From Streptomyces sp. AC1-42W (lineage in GTDB: Bacteria; Actinomycetota; Actinomycetes; Streptomycetales; Streptomycetaceae): a stretch of DNA of 64,000 nucleotides. The position numbers and the translations under genes were made by a program. Shown piece after piece: positions 52,122-61,665 of the stretch. Every line of letters begins with the position of its first letter. Positions within the stretch are counted from its first letter, which is position 1. The notes below the pieces were generated by a model. It searched no databases. It was not told the DNA's origin and saw only the letters and a program-made list of their open reading frames with translations. Location of the stretch: the NCBI RefSeq assembly GCF_003248355.1, contig NZ_QKWY01000002.1, positions 1,612,001 to 1,676,000 on the forward strand, in the 5' to 3' direction.

Positions 52122-55100
52122 GTGACGTACGACTCGCTGGTCAACCACGGCGACTACCTCTCGCCCCACTACCTCGCCGAGGTCTTCCCCAAGGACCTCA
52201 AGGCCAAGGACGGACTCCTCACCCGCTGGGCCGCCTTCGAGGAGGCCGAGCGCCGCCGCCACGCGGACGCCGTGGCCGACGCCGCCCGCCGGGGCCTCGG
52301 CCCCGACACCGTCCCGCCGCGCGTCCGCACCCCCCGCGAGGGCCTGCGTGCCCTGCACGGCCCCTACTTCGCGGGCCGGGCCGCGCTCGCCCAGGACGCC
52401 GCCGCGCTCGCCGAGCCGGACGCCCCACTGCCCGAGGGGTGGCGCGAGAGGTGCACCGGGAGCCACCTCGACACCCTGCACGCCCTCGGCTACACGGGCG
52501 CCCACGAGCAGACCGTGACGGTCCACCGCGCCGACCGCGCGTACGCCGTCCAGGTCCTCCACGCCGAACCGGGGGTCTACGCGGTCGGCTGCGGCTGGAC
52601 GACCGAGCCCGACGCCGCCCTGGATCCGGACGGCGCGGGCCGGCTGCTCCATCCCGTCGAGACGGAGACCTCCGCGCCCGACCTGCTCGACGCCAAGGCC
52701 CTCACCGACTTCTTCTTCGGCTGCGACGTGCCCCCGCGCCACGTCCTGCTGCTCGTCGGCGGCGTCGTCGTCCTCGCCGACCGTCTCACCTGGCCCGAGG
52801 GCCGCTACCTGGCGGCCGACCTGGACACGGCCCTGCACCGCCGCGACGACCGCCACGGCGGCGAACTCGACACGCTGGCGGCGCTGTTCGGCGCGGACGC
52901 GCTGCGGGTCCCCGCCGAGGGCGGCACCGCGCCCCTCGCCGTCTGCCTCGACCGCTCCGGCAAGCACGCGGTGGGCGTCTCCACGGAACTGCGCGAGGGC
53001 CTGCGCCTCAGCGTCGAGTGGATCGCCAACGAGGTCCTGGACCGCCTGCGGGAGCCGGGGAACGGCATCCGCCCGGCCGAGCTCGACGACCCGGCGCTCC
53101 TCGCCAAGGAGCTCAGCCGCGAGTCCCTGCGCTACCTGTACCGCATCCTGTTCCTGCTGTACGCGGAGGCGAGCCCCACCCTCGGCATCCTTCCCTCCGA
53201 CTACCCCGAGTACGAGCGGGGCTACGGGCTCCAGCGCCTCGGCGACCTCGTCCTGCGCGACCTCGTCGGCGAGCGCTCCCGGCGCGGCTTCCACCTCTAC
53301 GAGTCGCTGGACCTCCTCTTCGAGAAGGTGGAGAACGGTCACCGCCGTTACGGCACCGAGCCCGAGGACCTCGTCGCGGAGGCGGCGGCCCGCGAGGCGG
53401 CGGCGTCGGAGAGCCGGGCCTCGGATCTGCTGGCCGCCGGCACGATCGGCCGGGGCGAGTACACCGAACGCGTCCGGGAGGCCGACCGCGCCCGCCGCGC
53501 CGCGGCCCGCTCCACGAGCGAGGGTCTGCGCTTCGAGGCGCTGCGCTCCGAGCTGTTCACCAAGGACGCCGTCCGCCTCATCTCGGACGACCGGGTCGAG
53601 AACCCGGCGTACCGGGGCGGCGAGGGCGAGAAGCGCCGCCCCTTCCTGGACACCCGGCTGCGCAACGAGACCCTGCACAAGGTGCTGCGCCGCCTGATGC
53701 TCACCCGGGGCAGGGGCCGGGAGCGCGGCGGCTTCATCTCGTACGCCCAGCTCGGCATCAACCAGCTCGGCGCGGTGTACGAGGGCCTGATGTCGTACAC
53801 CGGCTTCATCGCCCAGGAGGAGCTGTACGAGGTCGCCAAGGGCGGCGACCCCTCCGGTGGCAGCTGGATGGTGCCCGCCTCCCGGGCCCGGGACTACGAG
53901 GACGCCGTCTTCGTGAAGCGGACCGACGAGGAGACGGGCCGCAAGGAGCGCGTCGTCCACCCCGAGGGCTCCTTCGTCTACCGGCTGGCCGGCCGCGACC
54001 GCCAGACCTCCGCCTCCTACTACACCCCGAAGTCCCTCACCGAGGTCACCGTCGAACTGGCCCTCAAACACCGCCTCGACCAGGACGGCTCCACGACGGC
54101 GGCCAGGGAGCTGCTGGGGTGGAAGATCTGCGAACCGGCACTGGGCTCCGGCGCGTTCCTCAACGAGGCCATCGACCAGGTGGCCGCCGAGTACCTGCGG
54201 CGCCGTGAGCGCGAGCTGGACCGCCGGGTGGACCCGGAGCTGCGGCAGGTCGAGCTCCAGAAGGCCAAGGCGTACATCGCCCTGCACAACGCCTACGGCG
54301 TGGACCTGAACGCCACGGCGGTCGAGCTGGCCGAGGTCTCCCTCTGGCTCAACTCCATGCACCCCGGCATGCGGGCGCCCTGGTTCGGTTTCCACCTGCG
54401 GCGCGGCAACTCGCTCATCGGCGCGGGCCGCAAGGTGTACGAGGCCGGCGTCCTCCCGCACGGCCAGTGGCTGGCCAAGAAGGGCACCCTGCCCCCGAAG
54501 GACCTCCCGTTCCGGGACGGCCCGCTGCCCGAGGGCGCGGTGCACCAGTTCCTGCTGCCCGCGATCGGCTGGGGCGCGGTGGCGGGCGAGTCGGAGGCGA
54601 AGAAGCTCGCCCCGGACGAGGCGACGGCACTCGCCAAGTGGCGCAGGGCCGTCCAGAAGGCCCCGAAGGGCGGCAAGCCGTTCCAGGAGCGCGGCGACGA
54701 GCCGGCCGACGCCCGGCGGAAGCGGTACGACCGCTGGCGCAAGTCCGCCGACAGGACCGAGCTGGGCCGCCTCCAGGGCGTGGCCCGGCGCGCCGAGTTC
54801 CTGTGGTCGCTCGTCGCGACCCGCCTCGAACTCTCCGAACGCGCCGTCGCCCGCCGCGTCGACGTCTGGGGCGCGGACTGGCTCGGGCAGTCGGAGGAGG
54901 CCGAGGACAAGCAGAAGGTCCTGGACGACCTGACCCGCGAGGGCACGCCGTACTGGCGCCTGAAGAAGGTCATGGACGCCTGGTGCGCGCTGTGGTTCTG
55001 GCCGCTGGACCGCGTCGGCGAGCTGGACGGCACCGACGCGGCGTACGCCCGGGGCGGCGCGCTGCTCGACGAGGCGTCGGTGTGGGGGCGGCTGGGCGGT

Positions 55101-57647
55101 ACGCCGGAACCGGCGGCGCCCGCGGAGCCGGTCGCGTCCTCGGCCCCCGGGGACCAGTTGTGGCGGAGGGCCGGCCTTTTCGACGACCCGGACGGTGAGC
55201 AGGGGGAGCTGGGCGAGGACGCGCCCGCCGGGAAGCCGAAGAAGGCGGCGGGCAAGCCGGCCGGCCGGAAGCCGGAGCGGACCACCGTCCCGTTGCAGAC
55301 CCTGGGTGACTGGCTGGACTTCCTGGAAGCGTTGCTCGGTACGTCGGACATGCCGGAGGAGTCGCTGCTCTCGGGCATCGACAAGCTGGCCCCGGACGAG
55401 GCGCTGGGCGTGCTGGGCGATGTGGAGGACCGCCTGGAGGGGTTCCTCGGGATGAGGCCGGCGGCGCTGCTGCCGTTCCGCTACCCGTGGCTGAACACGG
55501 TCGAGGACATCGCGGGCACCACGGAGAAGGACATAAAGGCGGAGGACGGCCACGGCTTCTTCCACTGGGAGCTGCACTTCGCGCACGTGTTCCGGGGGCC
55601 GAGCGGCGGGTTCGACCTCCAGGTGGGGAACCCGCCGTGGGTGCGGCCGAGGTGGGAGGAGAACCCGGTACTGGCCGAGCACGAACCGTGGTTCATGCTC
55701 ACCGAGAAGCCCTCCAAGGCGGAACGCGTCCGGCGGCGCGAAGCGCTGCTGGAGTCACCGCGTGCACACGCCTACCTCCTCTCGGAGCTGGCATCGACGA
55801 GCGGTACGAGCGAGATCCTGGGCTCCGGCGCGATGTACCCGCTGCTCACGGGCACCCAACCGGACCTGTACCGGGCGTTCATGTGCCAGACCTGGCGCCA
55901 CACGGCCCGGCACGGCTCCGTGGGTCTCGTCCACCCGGACTCGCATTTCAGCGGGGACAAGGAGGGGCGGCTGCGGGAGGCGGCGTACGCGCGACTGCGG
56001 GTGCACGGGGACTTCGTGAACTCCGGCAACCGCTTCTTCCCGCCACCTGTCGGCCGGTCCAGCCACTTCGGGGTGCACGTCTACGGCGAGGCGGGCGAGA
56101 TCGGCTTCGACCATCTGTCCTGGCTCTTCTCCGTGGACGCGTTGCGTCTGTCGGCGGACGACGACGGTACGAGCCCCGACCCCGGCGTTCGCTACGGTGA
56201 CAGCTGGGACGAACGCCCGCACCGCAAGCGGATCGTCCGCGTGGACGAGAGCGTGCTCGCACGGTGGCAGAGGCTGACGGGCGACGACGCACAGCCAGTG
56301 CGGCAGGCCCGGCTGCTGTCGCCGGTGAGTACGGCGGAGGCCCAGGCGATCGACGCGCTGGCGGACTATTCGCTGCGCCTGGCGGAGTACGAGCCGCAGA
56401 TTGCTCGCGGTTACGACGAGAGCGGTGCCAAGGCGGCCGACCTCATCGACTACAACAAGCCGGACGCGGCCGGTGTGGTCAAGCAGCCGGCCGACTGGTC
56501 CGAGGTGATCCTCAAGGGCCCGCAGATCGGCCTCGCCAACCCCATGTTCAAGCAGCCGAGCCAGGGCGGCGGCGAGGTGCTGGGCCTGAACCCGCAGACC
56601 CTCGCGGACGACGCCGTTCCGGAGTCGGAGTACGTGCACGTCGCGCAGCCGGAGGTGTACCGGGCCGCGCAGGACGTGTGGAGCGACGGCAGGACGCTGG
56701 AGGAGCTGAAACAGTCCGAGCGCGAGGTGACGCGGGCGCGTGATCTGGCCTCGCGGCGCTTCGGCGTGGAGGCGTCGCAGGTCACGGACGACCAGCTGGA
56801 GGCGGAGCTGCTGCGGCGGCTGCGTCGGCCGTACACGGAGTTCTACCGGGTGGCGTGGCGGGAGTTCATCGCGCCGGACACCGAACGCAGCCTTTACGCC
56901 GCGATTGTTCCACCGGGCCTTGCGCACATTCACGCGGTTCGAAGTGCTGACGTGCACGACCTGCGGACCACAGTGCTCACCGCAGGCTTCTGGTCGGCCA
57001 TCCCAGTGGACTACCTACTCCGCACAACCCGTGTGGGGCATCTCGATGTCGCGCAGGCTCGACGTCTCCCCGCACCGGTGCCGGACCATCCGCTGGCGTC
57101 AGCCCTTCTGCTCCGCACCCTCCGCCTCAACTGCCTTACCAATGCCTACGCGGATCTCTGGGAGGAGTTGTACGACTCCACCTGGCCCGCCTACGAGCCC
57201 TGGGCGTGTGCCTGGCCCGAGTTGCAGCCGCTCCACGCCGTTGGACCGACGTGGACGCGGAACACGCCTCTGCGCACCGAGCGAGCCCGGCGCGCGGCCC
57301 TCGTGGAAATCGACGCGCTCGTAGCCGTCTGGCTCGGTGTCAGTGCCGATGCCCTAGTAGCCATGTACAAAGCCCGGTTTCCGATCATGCAGGACTTCGA
57401 CGCCGTGACGTGGTTCGACTCCGCTGAGCGGAAGATCGCGGGGAACCGCTACACCTACGGTTTCGGCCAGACCAAGGCGCACTACGAGCAGTTTCTCGCC
57501 TACCAGAAGAAGGAACGGTCCGAGCCTCCCGAGGGCTACACCGCTCCCTTCTACAAGGCGAACCGCGAGGCGGAGATGCGCGAGGCGCACGCGTACTTCT
57601 CCGCGCGCCTCCAGGAAGCCATCGACAAGGGCACCCGGGCGCCGTGA
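52122..57647 (+). CDS. drmMI: Giant Eco57I-like N6-adenine DNA methyltransferase, DrmMI-like
   Basis: 1,841 residues, GTG start two bases after the helicase stop. The SAM motif CEPALGSGAFLNEAID is near residue 669, and the catalytic GNPPW near 1,169. They are separated by ~500 residues containing a charged linker (KPKKAAGKPAGRKPERT), so the methylase is split by a large insert. The N-terminal 650 residues have no recognisable fold, apart from TSASYYTPKSLTEV just before motif I. The C-terminus probably holds the target-recognition region. Expected to mark self DNA for the helicase-based defence. Type IIG or BREX-type enzymes are alternatives. Confidence 0.8.
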   Translation: MTYDSLVNHGDYLSPHYLAEVFPKDLKAKDGLLTRWAAFEEAERRRHADAVADAARRGLGPDTVPPRVRTPREGLRALHGPYFAGRAALAQDAAALAEPDAPLPEGWRERCTGSHLDTLHALGYTGAHEQTVTVHRADRAYAVQVLHAEPGVYAVGCGWTTEPDAALDPDGAGRLLHPVETETSAPDLLDAKALTDFFFGCDVPPRHVLLLVGGVVVLADRLTWPEGRYLAADLDTALHRRDDRHGGELDTLAALFGADALRVPAEGGTAPLAVCLDRSGKHAVGVSTELREGLRLSVEWIANEVLDRLREPGNGIRPAELDDPALLAKELSRESLRYLYRILFLLYAEASPTLGILPSDYPEYERGYGLQRLGDLVLRDLVGERSRRGFHLYESLDLLFEKVENGHRRYGTEPEDLVAEAAAREAAASESRASDLLAAGTIGRGEYTERVREADRARRAAARSTSEGLRFEALRSELFTKDAVRLISDDRVENPAYRGGEGEKRRPFLDTRLRNETLHKVLRRLMLTRGRGRERGGFISYAQLGINQLGAVYEGLMSYTGFIAQEELYEVAKGGDPSGGSWMVPASRARDYEDAVFVKRTDEETGRKERVVHPEGSFVYRLAGRDRQTSASYYTPKSLTEVTVELALKHRLDQDGSTTAARELLGWKICEPALGSGAFLNEAIDQVAAEYLRRRERELDRRVDPELRQVELQKAKAYIALHNAYGVDLNATAVELAEVSLWLNSMHPGMRAPWFGFHLRRGNSLIGAGRKVYEAGVLPHGQWLAKKGTLPPKDLPFRDGPLPEGAVHQFLLPAIGWGAVAGESEAKKLAPDEATALAKWRRAVQKAPKGGKPFQERGDEPADARRKRYDRWRKSADRTELGRLQGVARRAEFLWSLVATRLELSERAVARRVDVWGADWLGQSEEAEDKQKVLDDLTREGTPYWRLKKVMDAWCALWFWPLDRVGELDGTDAAYARGGALLDEASVWGRLGGTPEPAAPAEPVASSAPGDQLWRRAGLFDDPDGEQGELGEDAPAGKPKKAAGKPAGRKPERTTVPLQTLGDWLDFLEALLGTSDMPEESLLSGIDKLAPDEALGVLGDVEDRLEGFLGMRPAALLPFRYPWLNTVEDIAGTTEKDIKAEDGHGFFHWELHFAHVFRGPSGGFDLQVGNPPWVRPRWEENPVLAEHEPWFMLTEKPSKAERVRRREALLESPRAHAYLLSELASTSGTSEILGSGAMYPLLTGTQPDLYRAFMCQTWRHTARHGSVGLVHPDSHFSGDKEGRLREAAYARLRVHGDFVNSGNRFFPPPVGRSSHFGVHVYGEAGEIGFDHLSWLFSVDALRLSADDDGTSPDPGVRYGDSWDERPHRKRIVRVDESVLARWQRLTGDDAQPVRQARLLSPVSTAEAQAIDALADYSLRLAEYEPQIARGYDESGAKAADLIDYNKPDAAGVVKQPADWSEVILKGPQIGLANPMFKQPSQGGGEVLGLNPQTLADDAVPESEYVHVAQPEVYRAAQDVWSDGRTLEELKQSEREVTRARDLASRRFGVEASQVTDDQLEAELLRRLRRPYTEFYRVAWREFIAPDTERSLYAAIVPPGLAHIHAVRSADVHDLRTTVLTAGFWSAIPVDYLLRTTRVGHLDVAQARRLPAPVPDHPLASALLLRTLRLNCLTNAYADLWEELYDSTWPAYEPWACAWPELQPLHAVGPTWTRNTPLRTERARRAALVEIDALVAVWLGVSADALVAMYKARFPIMQDFDAVTWFDSAERKIAGNRYTYGFGQTKAHYEQFLAYQKKERSEPPEGYTAPFYKANREAEMREAHAYFSARLQEAIDKGTRAP

Positions 57648-57699
57648 ACCGACAGTGCCCCGCACTGGAGTTGTCCGGTGCGGGGCACTGCGTACGCCG

Positions 57700-57945
57700 T
57701 CAACTCTGGGACGCGTACGCGATGAACTCGTTCCAGGTCGTGGGGGAGAGGGCGAGTTCGGGGCTGTGCTGGTCCTTGGAGTCCCGGACGTGGACCGCCG
57801 TGGGGCAGGAGGCCACCTCGACGCAGTCGTCACCCTGAGAGCCGCTGTAGCTGGACTTGTGCCAGTCCATGGCCACCTCGACGCAGGCGTCCCCCTGCGA
57901 GCCGCTGTAACTGCTCTTGAACCAGGTCAGGCCGGACGTGCTCAT
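57700..57945 (-). CDS. DUF397 protein with duplicated signature
   Basis: 81 residues. The family signature occurs twice in tandem, WFKSSYSGSQGDACVEVA and WHKSSYSGSQGDDCVEVA, before the usual AVHVRDSKD segment. An internal duplication of ~20 residues is therefore likely. The ATG at 57945 overlaps the XRE gene's stop (ATGA). Confidence 0.92.
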   Translation of the reverse strand: MSTSGLTWFKSSYSGSQGDACVEVAMDWHKSSYSGSQGDDCVEVASCPTAVHVRDSKDQHSPELALSPTTWNEFIAYASQS

Positions 57946-58805
57946 AGCGCTCCTCGCATTCGCTTCAGCAGGCTCAGCGAGTCCTCGGGAGTCAGAGCCT
58001 GTGAGCGCAGTTTCGCATAACGCTGCTGGAGCACGCTGATCTCTTTCGGATCGGAGATCAGCCGTCCGTTCTGCTGACCCTCCGAGTACGCGAACCAACG
58101 GTGGTCCGGCGTTTCGGCCAGACGGACGGGGCCATCCAGTCCCGCGTGCGTCGGCCGACGCAACGGCATGATCTGAAACTCCACATTCCAGTTGCTCTCA
58201 ATCAACTCGATCAGGTGGTCCAGGAGTTCGCGCGTGACGTCGTCCCCGCCTGTGTGGCGCTCCAGCACCGCCTGTTCCACGATGAAGCTGAACGCGGTTG
58301 GCGGTTTCCGGTTGACGGACAGCAGCTCTTGGCGGGCCATCCTCGCCGCGATCCGCTGTTCCAACTCCTCCGGGTCCGGCAGGGGCGGGACGTCGAGTGA
58401 GACGGCTCGTGCGTACGCCTCGGTCTGCAACAGGCCGGGGATCACCCGGCACTCGTAGGTGTAGAGGCTGATCGCCGTCGCCTCCAGGCGCGCCCACTGC
58501 ACGAACCAGCTCGCGAGCCCGGGCTGCCGGGTCAGGTAGGGCGCGGCCTTGCGAAGGGCTCCCGTGTTGCCGAGCAAAGGTTCCGCGCTCTCCACGAAGC
58601 CGCGCTCCGGCCACCGGCGGCCCTGCTCGATGGAGGCGATCGTGTGCTTCGAGTAGCCGACCCGTTTGCCGAACTCCTCGCGGCTCAGGCCGACGTGTTC
58701 GCGCAAGGCATGGACAACCGCGCCGAACGTGCGCAAGCTGTCCGAAGTCTCCGGCTCCGCGCCGCCCGCCGATCCCGTACCGCCGTCCGTGTTCCCGTAG
58801 GCCAT
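57942..58805 (-). CDS. XRE-family regulator, Scr1/DUF5753 type
   Basis: 287 residues. Helix-turn-helix at about 38-62 (LSREEFGKRVGYSKHTIASIEQGRR), then DUF5753 (YECRVIPGLLQTEAYARAV). Works with the DUF397 protein encoded downstream. Its 5' side faces an inverted-repeat motif at 58896-58919 shared with another promoter (61127), a possible operator. It sits between the methyltransferase and the EcsC-like gene. Confidence 0.92.
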   Translation of the reverse strand: MAYGNTDGGTGSAGGAEPETSDSLRTFGAVVHALREHVGLSREEFGKRVGYSKHTIASIEQGRRWPERGFVESAEPLLGNTGALRKAAPYLTRQPGLASWFVQWARLEATAISLYTYECRVIPGLLQTEAYARAVSLDVPPLPDPEELEQRIAARMARQELLSVNRKPPTAFSFIVEQAVLERHTGGDDVTRELLDHLIELIESNWNVEFQIMPLRRPTHAGLDGPVRLAETPDHRWFAYSEGQQNGRLISDPKEISVLQQRYAKLRSQALTPEDSLSLLKRMRGAL

Positions 58806-58895
58806 CGTGGCCACCCTTCGCGCCGCACCCCGCTGTACCGCTTCTGACTCGGGGTCATCGTCGCGGCGGGGACTGCGTACTGTCCACCAGGCGTG

Positions 58896-58925
58896 TGCGT
58901 ACGCTGACGCAGCGTACGCGGTGCG
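58896..58925. promoter_or_regulatory. Inverted-repeat motif, copy 1
   Basis: Arms GCGTACGCT (58897-58905) and AGCGTACGC (58911-58919) separated by GACGC, followed by GGTGCG. The same 30-base sequence, with three substitutions, occurs at 61127-61156. It lies between divergent XRE and EcsC-like genes. Confidence 0.6.
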
Positions 58926-58987
58926 GGGCTGGTGCGAGCGGAGACTTCGGCGTTGCGTGCGAAGGTTCACGTCGAGGCGTCGATCGC

Positions 58988-59869
58988 ATGTACGTTCCCG
59001 CCATGGACATGGACAAATCGAGTGGGAACGGGGAGTCGCGGTTCTCCGCTCTCCTCGCCGCTGCGGCGAAGCTTCCCGGCGTACGGATCGACCGGGACGC
59101 GTACCTCCGGACGGCACTGCGCCGCCACTGCTCGGAGGAGGACATACGCAGGGCGACGGAGGGGACCCCGGCGGCGGCGGGGATACCTCTCGACGTCCTG
59201 GAGCGGGTGGCGAACGAGTCCATCCGCTACGAGACCGCCAAGGTGAGCGCGATCTCGGCGGCCACCGGCCTTCCCGGGGTCCTCGCCCTGCCCGCCACCG
59301 TGCCGGCGGACCTCGCCCAGTACGTCGGCCACATGCTGCGCGTCTCGCAGAAGCTCGCCTACCTCTACAGCTGGCCCGACCTGTTCTCCGGCGAGGACGA
59401 TCTCGACGACGAGACCAGAAGCATGCTCACGCTGTTCTTCGGAGTGATGTTCGGAACCCAGGTCGCCAACGACGCTGTCGGGAAGGTGGCGGCGGCCATG
59501 GCCGAGCACGTCGCCAAGCAACTGCCGAAGAAGGCGCTGACCCAGGGGGTCGTCTATCCGGTCGTGAAGAAGGTCGCGGGATACCTCGGCGTCGAGATGA
59601 CGAAGCAGACGTTCGCCAAGTCGGCCTCGAAGGCCATCCCCGTCATCGGAGCCGTGGTGTCCGGCGGGTTTACCCTGGCGACCTTCCTCCCCATGGCGAA
59701 GCGGCTCAAGAAGCATCTCGCCGGCCTGGAGATCGCGGTGCCGACCGGGCAGGTCCTGGTGGGTGAGGTCGTACGGGACGAAGAGCCCCCGGCCGCCGAC
59801 GAGGCGAAGATCCCCAAGCAGGGCCGCGACTGGCGGATCGGGCGGCGCCGGAAGGAAGTCGAGGGGTGA
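58988..59869 (+). CDS. EcsC-like protein
   Basis: About 293 residues; starts at 58988, 59003 or 59009 are all possible. The middle (VSAISAATGLPGVLALPATVPADLAQYVGHMLRVSQKLAYLYSWPD) follows the EcsC family pattern, and there is an amphipathic/hydrophobic stretch (KAIPVIGAVVSGGFTLATFLP) near 225. EcsC-like proteins are poorly understood and often associate with membranes. Function unknown; it lies in the defence-like block. Confidence 0.65.
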   Translation: MYVPAMDMDKSSGNGESRFSALLAAAAKLPGVRIDRDAYLRTALRRHCSEEDIRRATEGTPAAAGIPLDVLERVANESIRYETAKVSAISAATGLPGVLALPATVPADLAQYVGHMLRVSQKLAYLYSWPDLFSGEDDLDDETRSMLTLFFGVMFGTQVANDAVGKVAAAMAEHVAKQLPKKALTQGVVYPVVKKVAGYLGVEMTKQTFAKSASKAIPVIGAVVSGGFTLATFLPMAKRLKKHLAGLEIAVPTGQVLVGEVVRDEEPPAADEAKIPKQGRDWRIGRRRKEVEG

Positions 59870-60183
59870 CCGGTGCTCGGATCTCGCATCCCGAAGCTCG
59901 GGTTCCGAGTGCCGTGGGGAGCCTCCTCCGGTGCCCGGCACAGGGCTTGAGCTCCGAGCTCCGAGATCCGAGCGGTGTTTTTCATCCGGCGGGGAAAAGC
60001 AGGAAGGGGAAACCCTCCCACCCTCCCTACCCCGTCACGGCCAGCAAGTATGACTAATAGTGAGCGAGTTGCAGCGCAGTGTCGCGGCTGCCTACGGTGC
60101 CCCCAACGAAACGACCCCGACGCGGTGTTAGCGCACCGGCCGGGGTCTGACCCAAGATCGACCCACTAGAAAGTCCCGATCTC
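59870..60183 (+). promoter_or_regulatory. Leader with hairpin ahead of winged-helix gene
   Basis: No gene in this 314-base stretch. A stable hairpin with arms ACCCCG (60114-60119) and CGGGGT (60141-60146), extended inside by CGGTG/CACCG, stands ~40 bases before the ATG at 60184. It could be an attenuator or structured leader of that gene. A tRNA was considered and not supported. Confidence 0.4.
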
Positions 60184-61125
60184 ATGGCTGCCCCGCACTT
60201 TAGTCCCGCCCTGCCCGCCTCCGCCGCAGGCCCCCGTTCGGCCCGCACCGGCTACGGCAAGCGCTCCGCGCCCGGCCAGGACTCGCCCCGCCCCGCGGAC
60301 TTCACCGGCCTCCCCGAGCGCGAGCGCTACGTCGCGGCGTACGTCGACCGCCTGCCCGAGGGGGCCGCGATGGACATCAAGTCGCTGGCCAAGGACCTGC
60401 CCCTGTACGGCCAGATGGCCATCGGCACCGCCCTGCGCGCCCTCGCCGTGGCCGGACACCTGCGCCGCGTACGCCGCCGGGTCGAGGGGGACGGCACGTG
60501 CCGGTGGGTGACGTACACCTACTGGTCCCGGACCGCCCACGACAACGAGTGGTGGGCCGCCGCGCTCTGCGGCGAGGCCGCCGCCCCGGCGCCCGAGCCG
60601 ACCGCCGAACCGATTGCCGAGCCGATCGACGTGCCCCCGCAGCGCACCGCCCCCGAGCCGCCCGCGCCGCCGGAGTACAGGGCTTCCGGCGCGCCCTCCG
60701 CCGCCTACCTCGCCCTCGCCGGTCTCGGCCGCCGCGAGCCCCGGCTGACGCTCTCCGCCGCCGACTGCGCCGCCCTGGAACCGCTCGCCGCCGCCTGGCT
60801 CGCACGCGGCGTCGGCGCCGACCGCCTGGCCTCGGCGCTCACCGCCGGGCTTCCCGAGGACGTCGTGTATCCGCGCGGCCTGGTCCGCCGCCGACTGGGC
60901 GACAAGATGCCGCCCCGGCTGCCGGAGCCGCCTCGACAGGGCCACCCCGCGAGCGGGCTCCGGGTCGAGTGCGTCGAGTGCGGTCGCCCCGGTCCGGCGG
61001 ACGCCCTCCCGGACGGCCTCTGCCGCCCCTGCCGGGGCCCGGGGCCACGGCCGTCGGCACCGGACGGCCGGGACGGGGTCGCGGACCGCGTCGCCGGGCT
61101 CCGCGACCTGGCGCGCACACGCTGA
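60184..61125 (+). CDS. Winged-helix regulator-like protein with C-terminal CxxC pairs
   Basis: 313 residues. A winged-helix-like region (MDIKSLAKDLPLYGQMAIGTALRALAVAGHLRRVRRR) at about 60-96 is followed by a Pro/Ala linker. A helical domain comes next, and a small zinc-finger-like end (VECVECGRPGP...LCRPCRG) near 258-282. This combination is widespread in Streptomyces, usually annotated as MarR-like or hypothetical. Target unknown. Confidence 0.78.
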   Translation: MAAPHFSPALPASAAGPRSARTGYGKRSAPGQDSPRPADFTGLPERERYVAAYVDRLPEGAAMDIKSLAKDLPLYGQMAIGTALRALAVAGHLRRVRRRVEGDGTCRWVTYTYWSRTAHDNEWWAAALCGEAAAPAPEPTAEPIAEPIDVPPQRTAPEPPAPPEYRASGAPSAAYLALAGLGRREPRLTLSAADCAALEPLAAAWLARGVGADRLASALTAGLPEDVVYPRGLVRRRLGDKMPPRLPEPPRQGHPASGLRVECVECGRPGPADALPDGLCRPCRGPGPRPSAPDGRDGVADRVAGLRDLARTR

Positions 61126-61126
61126 G

Positions 61127-61156
61127 TGCGTACGCTCACGCAGAGTACGCGGTGCG
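61127..61156. promoter_or_regulatory. Inverted-repeat motif, copy 2
   Basis: Arms GCGTACGCT (61128-61136) and AGAGTACGC (61142-61150) with a CACGC spacer, then GGTGCG. It sits 40-70 bases before the ATG of the HATPase gene at 61197 and matches the motif at 58896-58925. A shared regulator or shared promoter element is likely. Confidence 0.6.
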
Positions 61157-61196
61157 ACTCTGGCGCGGGCCCCGGACGTACCGCCAGATTGGGGGC

Positions 61197-61649
61197 ATGA
61201 CACCACAGCCCACCACGCTCGCCCCCCGCACCCAGGTCACCCCGAGCGTGTTCACCCAGCGTTTCAGCTCCACCCCGCGCGGCGCCCGCCTCGCCCGGCG
61301 GCTCGCCCTGCACCAGCTCGACGCCTGGGGAGTGCCGCACGGCAGCACCGCGTCCGACACCGCCGCCGTGCTGGTCGCCGAACTCGCCGCCAACGCCGTC
61401 ACGCACGGCCGCGTCCCCGGCCGCGACTTCGAACTGGTCATGCGCCTCACCGGCCGGACCCTGCGCGTCGAGGTCTCCGACACCCGTGGCGAATGCCGCC
61501 CGCCCGCCGGGGACGTGGCCGAGCCCGCGCCCCTGGCCGAGGAGGGCAGGGGCCTGCTCCTGGTGGCGGCGCTCGCCGACCGGTGGGAGGTGCTGGACCG
61601 CGTATCCGTGGGCAAGACGGTCGCGGCCGAACTGGAGCTGCCGCACTGA
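61197..61649 (+). CDS. HATPase-domain regulator (anti-sigma-factor-like)
   Basis: 150 residues, one GHKL ATPase domain: N-box region VLVAELAANAVTHG at about 61-74, then VEVSDTRGECRPP and EEGRGLLLVAALADRW. This is the RsbW/SpoIIAB-like group very common in Streptomyces. It may act on a sigma factor or anti-sigma antagonist. A piece of a homologous gene survives at 62103-62209. Confidence 0.88.
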   Translation: MTPQPTTLAPRTQVTPSVFTQRFSSTPRGARLARRLALHQLDAWGVPHGSTASDTAAVLVAELAANAVTHGRVPGRDFELVMRLTGRTLRVEVSDTRGECRPPAGDVAEPAPLAEEGRGLLLVAALADRWEVLDRVSVGKTVAAELELPH

Positions 61650-61665
61650 CGACGGGGTTGTCGAG

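Noticed and set aside
52095..55682. 1,195-residue minus-strand frame
   Set aside because: Antisense shadow of the methyltransferase gene; low-complexity Val/Leu/Gly/Arg composition with no motifs.
60100..60160. tRNA-like fold
   Set aside because: One hairpin only; no D-, anticodon- or T-arm pattern.
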